This document shows positions 15,292-22,228 of a DNA stretch of 30,472 bases, piece by piece (within the stretch, counting starts at the first letter, position 1; each line of letters opens with the position of its first letter). The DNA comes from a virus. The position numbers and the translations under genes were made by a program. Under the pieces are notes generated by a model that saw only the letters and a program-made list of their open reading frames with translations, did no database searches and was not told where the DNA came from. The stretch spans positions 1 through 30,472 of the IMG/VR virus record IMGVR_UViG_3300044627_000458; one strand, written 5' to 3'.

Positions 15292-16059
15292 ATGATTACA
15301 ACTTTAGACAACAAGATTTGGGACAAAAAAGAAATTTTAGATAATATGTACAGTGATGACTTTTACTATGGTTATTTAGGAAAACAAGCATTATCATCAT
15401 CTACATTGAAAATGGTGCTTAAATCGCCTAAAACATATAAATACGTAACAAAGTATGGTCAAGCAGAAACGCAACCGTTACGTGATGGTAAACTATTCCA
15501 TACATTGATATTAGAACCCGAAAAGATAGATACGTTTGTAATTGTAGATGCAGCAACAAAAGCAGCAAAAGCATACAAAGAAGCAAAGGCAGAAGGTAAA
15601 GAAGTTTACACATCTTCAGAAATGCGTGATGCAGAACGTTTAGCTGATGCAATTTTAAAGAATGATGAAGCAGTACACTATATGAGTAAAGCAGGATTTG
15701 AAGTACCTGAAATAGCAATGATAGACGGATTACCATTTAGAGCAAAAGCAGATATATTACGTGAAAATATGATAGTAGATTTAAAAACTACTACCGGATT
15801 AAATGAATTTCGTTATTCAGCAGATAAATATAGCTACGATTTGCAGGCTTATTTATACCGTGAAATGTTTGGTGTAGATGAATTTGTTTTTGTGTGTATT
15901 GACAAAGGTAGTTTAGATATTGGTATCTTTGAATGTTCAGATGAATTTTACCAAAGAGGAAAAGAAAAATTAGAGCAGGGAATTAGTAACTATAAATATT
16001 TCTTTGGTCAAGATAGTGATGTAGATTTGAATCAGTATGTATTACGTGGAATTTTATAA
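15292..16059 (+). CDS. RecE-like (PDDEXK) 5'-3' exonuclease
   Basis: The product has 255 residues. Motifs of the exodeoxyribonuclease VIII-like PDDEXK family are in order: LRDGKLFHTLILEPE with His70, FRAKADI with Asp154, the DLK core at Asp163-Lys165 (IVDLKTT), and YSYDLQAYLY with Gln185. It would digest duplex ends to leave 3' single strands for the ERF annealing protein. Separation of exonuclease and annealing gene by about 5 kb is unusual, since such pairs are normally adjacent. Length matches the nuclease domain alone. Confidence 0.88.
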   Translation: MITTLDNKIWDKKEILDNMYSDDFYYGYLGKQALSSSTLKMVLKSPKTYKYVTKYGQAETQPLRDGKLFHTLILEPEKIDTFVIVDAATKAAKAYKEAKAEGKEVYTSSEMRDAERLADAILKNDEAVHYMSKAGFEVPEIAMIDGLPFRAKADILRENMIVDLKTTTGLNEFRYSADKYSYDLQAYLYREMFGVDEFVFVCIDKGSLDIGIFECSDEFYQRGKEKLEQGISNYKYFFGQDSDVDLNQYVLRGIL

Positions 16060-16069
16060 GTAATAAATT

Positions 16070-16735
16070 ATGAAAATATTAAATCTATATGCTTGTTTAG
16101 GTGGTAACAGATATAAGTGGGATGAAGTAGCACAAGAGGCAGGTATTAAAATTGAAGTGACTGCTATTGAATTAGATGAAGAAGCTGCAAGATTATATCA
16201 AGAAAGATTCCCGAATGATAAAGTAATAGTTACAGATGCACATCAGTATTTATTAGATAACTTTAAAGAGTTTAATTTTATTTGGAGTTCTCCACCTTGC
16301 CCAAGCCATAGTAAAGTAAGAGTGAGCCAAAAAAATAGAGAAAATTTTAATTTTTTATATCCTGATTTAAAATTATATGAAGAAATAATTTTTTTAGATA
16401 ATTTTTTTAATGGAAAATATGTAGTTGAAAACGTTACACCATATTATGAACCATTAATTCCTGCACAAAAAAGAGGTAGACATTTGTATTGGACAAATTT
16501 TAATTTGCCAATAGATTTAAAAGAAAGAAAATTAAATGGAAGTTTATGTTTAATGGAAAATGAAATAAATGTGCTTTCTGAATTTCACGATTATGATTTT
16601 AGAAAATATAAAGGAAATCAAAGATTAGATAAAATGGCTCGAAATTTAGTTGACTATGAAGCAGGAAGAACTATTTTTGAAATAGCATTAGGAATAGTAA
16701 ACAAAAAACAAACTAACCAAATAGAATTATTTTAA
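16070..16735 (+). CDS. DNA cytosine-C5 methyltransferase
   Basis: The product has 221 residues. The SAM-binding strand LNLYACLGG is at 4-12, the catalytic Pro-Cys at Cys77 (SSPPCPSHS), and ENV at 120-122, all typical of m5C methyltransferases. It is short: the target recognition part is reduced, so specificity may be broad or limited. The C-terminal stretch NLVDYEAGRTIFEIALG could fill the last conserved motif. It is an orphan enzyme with no nuclease partner and probably protects the genome from host restriction. Confidence 0.88.
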   Translation: MKILNLYACLGGNRYKWDEVAQEAGIKIEVTAIELDEEAARLYQERFPNDKVIVTDAHQYLLDNFKEFNFIWSSPPCPSHSKVRVSQKNRENFNFLYPDLKLYEEIIFLDNFFNGKYVVENVTPYYEPLIPAQKRGRHLYWTNFNLPIDLKERKLNGSLCLMENEINVLSEFHDYDFRKYKGNQRLDKMARNLVDYEAGRTIFEIALGIVNKKQTNQIELF

Positions 16736-16745
16736 ATAAACAATT

Positions 16746-17042
16746 ATGACAATAGAAATTTTTAATCAAATTAGAGTTTGGGCATTTAACAAAGGAATCT
16801 ATAATAATTCAGATTCAAGAACACAGTTTTTAAAACTACAAGAAGAAGCAGGCGAATTAGCAAAAGCATTACTACACAACGATAGGGATGAAATAATAGA
16901 TGCTATAGGTGATTGCATTGTAGTATTAACTAACATTGCACATTTAGAAGGTTTAATACTTGAAGACTGTATTGCTTCTGCTTACGATGTTATTTCTAAA
17001 CGCACAGGCAAAATGGAAAACGGAACATTTAAAAAAGATTAA
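16746..17042 (+). CDS. MazG-like nucleotide pyrophosphohydrolase
   Basis: The product has 98 residues. The MazG metal-binding acids are visible: EEAGEL with Glu34 and Glu37, then Glu49 and Asp52 in DEIIDAIGD, in all-helical context. These enzymes hydrolyse (d)NTPs to monophosphates and, in phages, may alter nucleotide pools or ppGpp signalling. Single-domain length. It shares TAATG with the next gene. Confidence 0.85.
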   Translation: MTIEIFNQIRVWAFNKGIYNNSDSRTQFLKLQEEAGELAKALLHNDRDEIIDAIGDCIVVLTNIAHLEGLILEDCIASAYDVISKRTGKMENGTFKKD

Positions 17043-17263
17043 TGAAAGAAATTACTGCTGAACATTACAACCTTGCATTATACGAATACGAACAAGGAAT
17101 GAGTTTAGAAGAACTACGTGAGGTTATAAAACACTACGAAGATTTAGAACTATTTGAAGTTTGTCAGGGTGTACATTTAGCAGTAGAAGTAATTAGATTT
17201 CACATCTTATTTGATGAAGCAAAAAAGCAAGAAATAAAAACAAAGAAATTAAAATGGAAATAA
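17042..17263 (+). CDS. Hypothetical protein
   Basis: The product has 73 residues, acidic and helical, with a basic C-terminus (EIKTKKLKWK). It is coupled to the MazG gene and overlaps the DnaA-like gene by 10 bases. Function unknown. Confidence 0.7.
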   Translation: MKEITAEHYNLALYEYEQGMSLEELREVIKHYEDLELFEVCQGVHLAVEVIRFHILFDEAKKQEIKTKKLKWK

Positions 17264-17766
17264 ACAATAAAATAAAAGAATTAGTATTACAACAAACTAA
17301 CATAAATGTAGATGATACTACACGTACACGTGAGCAAGTAGAAGCACGTAGTTTATATTACACACTAATAAAAGAAATAACACCTAAAACAACTTTAAAG
17401 CAAATAGGTAAATCAGTAAATAAGAATCACGCTACAGTTATACACGGATTGAATCAATGGGATATGCTTGTAAGATACAACCCAACACTAAACAAGTACA
17501 AGGAACGCATTTTAAAGATGTTTGACAAAGAAATAGATTTAACTGATATAGATTTACTACGCAAACAAATTAACCGCTTACAAGGTGAATTAATAGATTT
17601 ACAAATAGAGAATGAAAAACTAAGAAAAGAATTATTAAACGATGCTGAACCAACAATAAAAGAAATAAAAGAATTATTAGCTAAATTTGCAGGCACAGAA
17701 CATCACGAATTATTTTTGTTTAGATTAAATCAATTAGTAGATATAAATAGCAAAAGAAAGATATGA
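17254..17766 (+). CDS. DnaA domain IV-like DNA-binding protein
   Basis: The product has 170 residues. Residues 24-68 resemble the C-terminal DNA-binding domain of DnaA: RTREQVEARSLYYTLIKE, TLKQIGKSVNKNHATV and VIHGL, the signature region that reads DnaA boxes. No AAA+ domain precedes it. A coiled coil follows (about 100-135, QINRLQGELIDLQIENEKLR). It may bind the phage origin and recruit other factors, or titrate host DnaA sites. A similar reduced form is known from some phages, but the function here is inferred. Confidence 0.65.
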   Translation: MEINNKIKELVLQQTNINVDDTTRTREQVEARSLYYTLIKEITPKTTLKQIGKSVNKNHATVIHGLNQWDMLVRYNPTLNKYKERILKMFDKEIDLTDIDLLRKQINRLQGELIDLQIENEKLRKELLNDAEPTIKEIKELLAKFAGTEHHELFLFRLNQLVDINSKRKI

Positions 17767-17966
17767 GTACACCAAAAGAAAGAGCGCAGATATTAATGCG
17801 ACTAAAAGCAGGATACAAACCAATACATAAATACAATAATGGTTTAGGTGCTACACTATGTAATAAATGCAGCATAATAATAACAACAGGATTACAAGAT
17901 GAAATAATGTGTGAAAGTTGTATAAAAGAAATAGAAGTTAAACTAATAGATGAAGATAAAGAATGA
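17763..17966 (+). CDS. Small zinc-ribbon protein
   Basis: The product has 67 residues. Two C-x2-C pairs (CNKC at about 33-36 and CESC at about 50-53) with spacing typical of a zinc ribbon, and a basic N-terminus (KERAQILMRLKAGYK). It overlaps both neighbours by 4 bases (ATGA), which indicates translational coupling. Probably nucleic acid-binding; no family named. Confidence 0.7.
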   Translation: MSTPKERAQILMRLKAGYKPIHKYNNGLGATLCNKCSIIITTGLQDEIMCESCIKEIEVKLIDEDKE

Positions 17967-18217
17967 CACCAAAAGAAAAAGCAATTGAATTATTAGGTAA
18001 ATTTAATTTTACTCACAATAAAGTTACAGGAAAATTTTTATTTCATCAAACTTTAAATGAAAGTAAAAGATGTGCATTAATTGTAGTAGAAGAATTATTA
18101 TCTGAAACAGAAGAAATAGATGGAATGCGAATTATAAATAACCCGTATTGGTTAGAAGTAAAAAATGAAATATGTGATTTTGGAAAAGAATTAAAACTAA
18201 AAGATATACAAATATGA
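17963..18217 (+). CDS. Hypothetical protein
   Basis: The product has 84 residues, starting MTPKEKAIELLGKF and containing CALIVVEELLSE and YWLEVKNEI. Short proteins of this pattern recur in Bacteroidetes phages and prophages without known function. Its start overlaps the zinc-ribbon gene and its end the next gene, each by 4 bases. Confidence 0.7.
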   Translation: MTPKEKAIELLGKFNFTHNKVTGKFLFHQTLNESKRCALIVVEELLSETEEIDGMRIINNPYWLEVKNEICDFGKELKLKDIQI

Positions 18218-18453
18218 AAAACAAAACAGTAGAATACTTAGTTGATAAAATAGTGCAATTAAGAATAAATGAGTTTAAGTTAGAAGATAAAAACAGAAAA
18301 CTTGAAAATGAAAAAAAAGCAAGTGATAATATAATTCTAAACTACAAACAAGAAATAGCTAATTTAAGGGTAGCACTATCTACTTTACAAAAGCAAGAAA
18401 CGAATACAAATGAACAACCTGAAGTTATAATTACTGATAGAGATGACAAATAA
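18214..18453 (+). CDS. Coiled-coil hypothetical protein
   Basis: The product has 79 residues, with a long coiled coil (KLEDKNRKLENEKKASDNII, about 22-41, continued to about 60) and a polar C-terminus. Overlaps both neighbours. Probably forms dimers or bundles; role unknown. Confidence 0.65.
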   Translation: MKNKTVEYLVDKIVQLRINEFKLEDKNRKLENEKKASDNIILNYKQEIANLRVALSTLQKQETNTNEQPEVIITDRDDK

Positions 18454-18583
18454 AGAAAGAGCAGAACTACTACATAAGAAATACACTAAAGACTATTTAC
18501 GATTTGTAGTAAGTGGATATGTTAAACAAGGTTATCCTGAATGGGTAGAAATAGGAAAAGAACTTAAACAACTTTACAAATGA
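18443..18583 (+). CDS. Small hypothetical protein
   Basis: The product has 46 residues (MTNKERAELLHKKYTKDYLR at its start), basic, with aromatic residues in the centre (YLRFVVSGYVKQGYPEW). It overlaps its neighbours by 11 and 4 bases. Function unknown. Confidence 0.65.
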   Translation: MTNKERAELLHKKYTKDYLRFVVSGYVKQGYPEWVEIGKELKQLYK

Positions 18584-18693
18584 AACTAACAGAACAAGAC
18601 AGAAAAGAAATTAGATTTTTAGCTAAAACTGCATTTAAAGTTTATGTAGGTTTATTATTAACTTTAGCCATTATGTTTATTATATTTGATTAA
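18580..18693 (+). CDS. Small membrane protein
   Basis: The product has 37 residues: a charged amphipathic N-terminus (TEQDRKEIRFLAKTAF) followed by a membrane helix (VYVGLLLTLAIMFIIF, about 21-36). It starts in an ATGA overlap with the preceding gene. Function unknown. Confidence 0.6.
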   Translation: MKLTEQDRKEIRFLAKTAFKVYVGLLLTLAIMFIIFD

Positions 18694-18747
18694 TAAACAA
18701 AAAGAAGAATAGATTATTTTTATTTCATTAATAATTACTTATTTGAT

Positions 18748-19053
18748 ATGGAAGATAGAAGAAAATTTAACGGTGGTAATAAAAACGCAGGCCGTAAATC
18801 AAAAGTGGAAGAAGAAAAAGTAAACAACATCTTTTTAAAAGCATTAGGTGAACTTTACAATAAAGAAACTGAAGAAGAAACAAAGATTGAATTTGTTAAA
18901 ACTACTTTAATGGATTCACAACGTGGACAGTTGTTTATAGCTGAACACATATTCGGCAAACCAAAAGAAATTATAGAGGCTACACACAACGTAAATGATT
19001 TTAATATAAAAGACATCTTCAAAGTTGGGAATAGCAATAAATCAGAAATATAA
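18748..19053 (+). CDS. Putative terminase small subunit
   Basis: The product has 101 residues. The start (MEDRRKFNGGNKNAGRKSKV) has the NGG-N-AGRK pattern seen at the N-terminus of phage small terminases and related DNA-binding proteins, followed by a helical region. It directly precedes and overlaps the large terminase gene by 29 bases. Small terminase recognises the phage DNA for packaging. The family is inferred from this motif and place. Confidence 0.65.
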   Translation: MEDRRKFNGGNKNAGRKSKVEEEKVNNIFLKALGELYNKETEEETKIEFVKTTLMDSQRGQLFIAEHIFGKPKEIIEATHNVNDFNIKDIFKVGNSNKSEI

Positions 19054-20233
19054 TTTACTTGGTTCAGATAGTAGATACTTTGTAATAACAGGAGGAAGGG
19101 GAAGTGGTAAATCATATTCCCTTAATTCCTTTTTACTATTGCTTACTTATGAATCAGGCCACGTTATATTATTCACACGTTACACATTAACTTCTGCAAA
19201 CGTTTCTATTATTCCTGAGTTTATAGATAAAATTGAAAGAGCTGATTTAAGCAGCGACTTTTATATAACTAAAGATGAAATAGTAAATTTAAAAACAGGT
19301 TCTAAGATTCTATTTAAAGGTATTAAAACAAGTAGTGGTACACAAACTGCTTCGCTTAAATCTTTAGCAGGTGTTACTACTTGGGTATTAGATGAAGCAG
19401 AAGAATTAACAGATGAAGAAACATTTGAAAAGATTGATTTTAGTATAAGAACAAAAGGAATACACAATAGAGTTTTATTAGTGTTAAATCCTGCAACAAA
19501 AGAACACTTCATTTATAAAAAGTTCTTTGAAGATAAAGGTGTACAAGCAGGAAGCAATTTAATAAAAGGTGATACTACATACATACACACTACATACTTA
19601 GACAACATAGAAAATCTATCTGAATCATTTATAACACAGATAGAGAATATAAAACAACGTAGACCGGAAAAGTATAATCATCAGATATTAGGTGGATGGA
19701 TGGACAAAGCAGAAGGAGTTATATTTACTAATTGGACAATAGGCGAATACAAACAAATAGGTAAATCTATCTTTGGTCAGGATTACGGATTTGCAGCAGA
19801 TGAATCAACACTATTAGAATGCAATATAGATACATCTAACAAACGAATATACATTAACGAAAGGTTTTATCTAAAAGGTTTAACAACATCGCAGATATAC
19901 AGTTTAAACAAGCAGCACGCAAACGATGCTTTAATAGTTGCTGATTCGGCAGAACCAAGATTGATTAGTGAACTACAAACATTAGGTTTGAATATTGTAC
20001 CTGCAGTTAAAGGTCCTGATTCAGTAACGTATGGCATTAGTATTTTACAAGATTATGATTTGATAGTATCACCTGAATCTATTAATTTAATCAGGGAACT
20101 AAATAACTATTGTTGGTTGGAAAAGAAATCTAAAACTCCACAAGATGCACACAACCATTTATTAGACCCATTACGTTATTGCGTTACTTACCAATTAGAA
20201 AATAAAAACAAGGGTAATTACTTTGTTTACTAA
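19025..20233 (+). CDS. terL: Terminase large subunit
   Basis: The product has 402 residues. Packaging ATPase: Walker A GGRGSGKS (23-30), Walker B WVLDEAEEL with Asp123 and Glu124, and the coupling motif LVLNPAT (about 153-159). The C-terminal nuclease has GQDYGFAADEST with the first acid, VADSAEP and the DAHNHLLDPLRY motif, as in Terminase_3 enzymes. It cuts and pumps DNA into the head. The start is unusual: the frame has a stop at 19007 and no ATG before the P-loop, so translation probably begins at TTG 19025, 29 bases inside the small-subunit gene. Confidence 0.95.
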   Translation: MGIAINQKYNLLGSDSRYFVITGGRGSGKSYSLNSFLLLLTYESGHVILFTRYTLTSANVSIIPEFIDKIERADLSSDFYITKDEIVNLKTGSKILFKGIKTSSGTQTASLKSLAGVTTWVLDEAEELTDEETFEKIDFSIRTKGIHNRVLLVLNPATKEHFIYKKFFEDKGVQAGSNLIKGDTTYIHTTYLDNIENLSESFITQIENIKQRRPEKYNHQILGGWMDKAEGVIFTNWTIGEYKQIGKSIFGQDYGFAADESTLLECNIDTSNKRIYINERFYLKGLTTSQIYSLNKQHANDALIVADSAEPRLISELQTLGLNIVPAVKGPDSVTYGISILQDYDLIVSPESINLIRELNNYCWLEKKSKTPQDAHNHLLDPLRYCVTYQLENKNKGNYFVY

Positions 20234-20383
20234 ATGACATACGGACAATTCATAGCTACGATACAATGCTACATACATCACGTTAAAAACGTAGAAGTAG
20301 ATATTGCTTTACCACGAAACATTGGTGAAATAAAACTAATGCATAAGATGTATGAAATAGCAGCAGCATACTTAAAATGTTAA
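20234..20383 (+). CDS. Small hypothetical protein
   Basis: The product has 49 residues and contains several His and Cys residues (MTYGQFIATIQCYIHHVKNV). It begins at the base after the large terminase stop codon, and its own stop codon lies inside the GTTAAA box of promoter region C. Function unknown. Confidence 0.6.
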   Translation: MTYGQFIATIQCYIHHVKNVEVDIALPRNIGEIKLMHKMYEIAAAYLKC

Positions 20384-20439
20384 AGTTTTGTTAAAATTAA
20401 CATTGAGTGTTAATAATGTAAAAAGTAGGTGTATATTTG
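20375..20439 (+). promoter_or_regulatory. Early promoter region C with GTTAAA box
   Basis: The 22 bases 20375-20396 are identical to 9344-9365. The -7 box TATATTTG is at 20432-20439. The distance from GTTAAA to the -7 box is 53 bases, exactly ten more than in region A, one DNA helical turn, so the box faces the same side. The leader after it (AACAACAAATAAAAACACA) resembles that of region A. Confidence 0.6.
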
Positions 20440-20470
20440 TCAAAGAAATAACAACAAATAAAAACACATT

Positions 20471-20635
20471 ATGAAAACTTTAAAATTACAAAACGTAGAA
20501 ACAGTAGATGGGTTTAATAACATCACAGGTATTTATACCTTTATTGGTAGAATAGAAAATACATATTCTATTTTGGTTGAATGTATTGATACAAAAGAAT
20601 TGTTTTCAATTAGTGATTCTTATTTATACAGATAA
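20471..20635 (+). CDS. Small hypothetical protein
   Basis: The product has 54 residues, beta-prone (TGIYTFIGRIENTYSILVEC), acidic, starting 31 bases after promoter region C. It ends one base before the next ATG. Function unknown. Confidence 0.65.
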   Translation: MKTLKLQNVETVDGFNNITGIYTFIGRIENTYSILVECIDTKELFSISDSYLYR

Positions 20636-20636
20636 T

Positions 20637-20909
20637 ATGAGAACCTACAAAATTAGTTATTACACAGAATATGCTGATGAATGTTTTGATTCAGAAGCTA
20701 CAATAGATGCCACAGGTATTTACGATGCGCTTATAACGTTTAATTCTAAGAATGTATGTAAACGTATATACAAAGTAGAAGAAATGCCTACAATGACCTT
20801 AGAACGCAGAATAGAACTAAAGGTAAATGAAGGGAACGATGTATGGATACCATACGCACAAATATCACAATCACTTCGGGATTTTTGGATAGAGTATTTT
20901 AAGAAATAA
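20637..20909 (+). CDS. Hypothetical protein
   Basis: The product has 90 residues from the ATG at 20637, one base after the previous stop; an earlier start at 20577 would overlap that gene fully. It is acidic with Tyr/Trp-rich ends (RTYKISYYTEYADECF). It is the last gene before a strong terminator, so it forms a two-gene unit with 20471. Function unknown. Confidence 0.7.
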   Translation: MRTYKISYYTEYADECFDSEATIDATGIYDALITFNSKNVCKRIYKVEEMPTMTLERRIELKVNEGNDVWIPYAQISQSLRDFWIEYFKK

Positions 20910-20935
20910 AATTGGTTGGTTAAATAGTGGGAAAT

Positions 20936-20961
20936 AGGGTAGCAGAAATGTTACCCTTTTT
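20936..20961 (+). terminator. Intrinsic terminator before the tail operon
   Basis: The stem AGGGTAGCA (20936-20944) pairs with TGTTACCCT (20949-20957, one G-U pair) with a GAAA tetraloop, followed by T residues to 20961. It separates the early half from the late tail genes. Confidence 0.9.
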
Positions 20962-20986
20962 CTGTTTCAATAGCTTTGCTATTTTG

Positions 20987-21031
20987 TTTAATACAATTTC
21001 ACATAAAAGTTATTATTAAATAAAAAACTTT
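20987..21031 (+). promoter_or_regulatory. Conserved late leader or promoter, copy 2
   Basis: Aligns base for base with 1368-1412 over 48 bases including the ATG, as described there. Both copies follow a terminator directly. A TAGCTTTG at 20971 matches the host -7 consensus and could be an alternative promoter for this copy only. Confidence 0.45.
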
Positions 21032-21709
21032 ATGAAGTTAGAAATTTCTATACCTACATCTTTAAAAGAAATAACATTAGAACAGTACCAAAGATTTACA
21101 AGTATAGCTAAATCAAATCCTGAAGGTGATTTTTTGCAGCACAAGATGATTGAAATATTTTGTGGTTTATCGTTAAAAGAAATATCACTAATGAAGTTAA
21201 AGGATATTAACGCTATAACAAACAAGTTAGGCGAAATGTTCAATAACAACTATTCGTTAATTCAAACATTTAAACACAAAGGTTTAGAGTTTGGTTTTAT
21301 TCCTAATTTAGATGAAATAAGTTTAGGTGAGTATACCGATTTAGAAACATATATTTCTGATTGGGATAATATGCACAAAGCAATGGCAGTTTTATACAGG
21401 CCTGTAATAAATAAGCTAAACAAGAAATACCTAATAGAAGAATACAAAGGTTCAGCAGAATATTCAGAAGCATTATTACAAATGCCTTTAGATGTAGCTT
21501 TAGGTGCAATGGTTTTTTTTTATCATTTAGGCAACGCATTGTTGATGTCTACCCTGAATTATTTGGAGACGGACAAAGCATTGATGGATTTAGCAGAGAA
21601 GCACAGTTTGGCAGAAAATGGAGTTGGTATAGTTCCTACTATGGTCTTGCTCAGGGAGACGTTAGAAGATTTGATGAAGTTTCAAAACTTCGGCTTACAA
21701 CCTGTTTAA
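21032..21709 (+). CDS. Tail assembly chaperone, zero-frame product (G-like)
   Basis: The product has 225 residues, acidic and mainly helical (LKEITLEQYQRFTSIAKSNP, about 11-30). Its place, a few genes before the tape measure, and its size match tail assembly chaperones, which hold the tape measure during tail assembly. Codons 162-163 lie in a run of nine T. After it the zero frame continues for 62 residues (YHLGNALLMSTLNYLETDKA at first). Codon use there changes to TTG, GAG, ACG and CTC, unlike the rest of the gene, which is a sign of constraint from a second frame. Confidence 0.75.
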   Translation: MKLEISIPTSLKEITLEQYQRFTSIAKSNPEGDFLQHKMIEIFCGLSLKEISLMKLKDINAITNKLGEMFNNNYSLIQTFKHKGLEFGFIPNLDEISLGEYTDLETYISDWDNMHKAMAVLYRPVINKLNKKYLIEEYKGSAEYSEALLQMPLDVALGAMVFFYHLGNALLMSTLNYLETDKALMDLAEKHSLAENGVGIVPTMVLLRETLEDLMKFQNFGLQPV

Positions 21710-21783
21710 CTTATTTAACATTTGAAAAAGAAAAAAACGAATTAGAAGCACAACAACTAAGAAGAAATGAAAACATATTATAA
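21032..21783 (+). CDS. Tail assembly chaperone, -1 frameshift fusion (GT-like)
   Basis: The first 163 residues equal the zero-frame product. A -1 slip on T_TTT_TTT joins an 87-codon frame that begins LSFRQRIVDVYPELFGDGQS and contains FGRKWSWYSSYYGLAQGDVR and KLRLTTCLTYLTFEKEKNEL, giving 250 residues. The frame has no stop to 21781. The W-rich part looks like the T-type domain of tail chaperones. The stop overlaps the next ATG (21767) by 17 bases, as genes here usually do. This resembles lambda gpG/gpGT in logic, but the overlapping codons are unusually many. Confidence 0.7.
21513..21521 (+). other. Slippery site for -1 frameshift
   Basis: Nine T residues include the heptamer T_TTT_TTT in the correct zero-frame phase (21514-21520). 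tRNA-Phe could re-pair fully in the -1 frame. Transcriptional slippage on the T run is an alternative. I see no clear stimulatory stem downstream. Confidence 0.65.
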
Positions 21784-22228
21784 AGTTACAGAAGCATTAC
21801 GTGATTCACTACTACAGGATGGTATAGTAAACAACTGTTCTACAGGTGATATTTTCAACGTAGATTTAAACAAGCGTACTATATTCCCTTTAGCACACGT
21901 TATTGTAAATAGTGTAGCAGAATCAGCAACAGGTAATACAAACCTATTTAACGTTTCTGTGTTACTTATGGATGTTTGCGATATTTCACCTGATGAATCT
22001 ACTGATTTGTGGTTAGATAACGATAACGAACAAGATATATTTAATACACAATTTGAAATAGGTAAACGATTTGTAGAATCAATGCGTAGGGGTGATTTAT
22101 ACACGTTAGGTTATCAGTTAAACGGTAATGCAAATTACGAAGCGTTTAGTGATAGGTTTGAAAATAAGTTAGTAGGATGGACTATTACATTTAATGTAGA
22201 AGCAGCAAACGATACAACTATCTGCTAA
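21767..22228 (+). CDS. Tail completion / neck-like protein
   Basis: The product has 153 residues with an alpha/beta pattern (YYKVTEALRDSLLQDGIVNN at the start, LVGWTITFNVEAANDTTIC at the end). The closing WTITFN-type strand and position before an HK97 gp10-like gene suggest a tail terminator or tail completion protein. It overlaps the next gene by one base (TAATG). Family inferred from context. Confidence 0.5.
   Translation: MKTYYKVTEALRDSLLQDGIVNNCSTGDIFNVDLNKRTIFPLAHVIVNSVAESATGNTNLFNVSVLLMDVCDISPDESTDLWLDNDNEQDIFNTQFEIGKRFVESMRRGDLYTLGYQLNGNANYEAFSDRFENKLVGWTITFNVEAANDTTIC

Noticed and set aside
15428-15736. Minus-strand frame of 102 residues rich in Leu
   Set aside because: Antisense of the exonuclease gene; the Leu runs come from its GAA/GCA codons.
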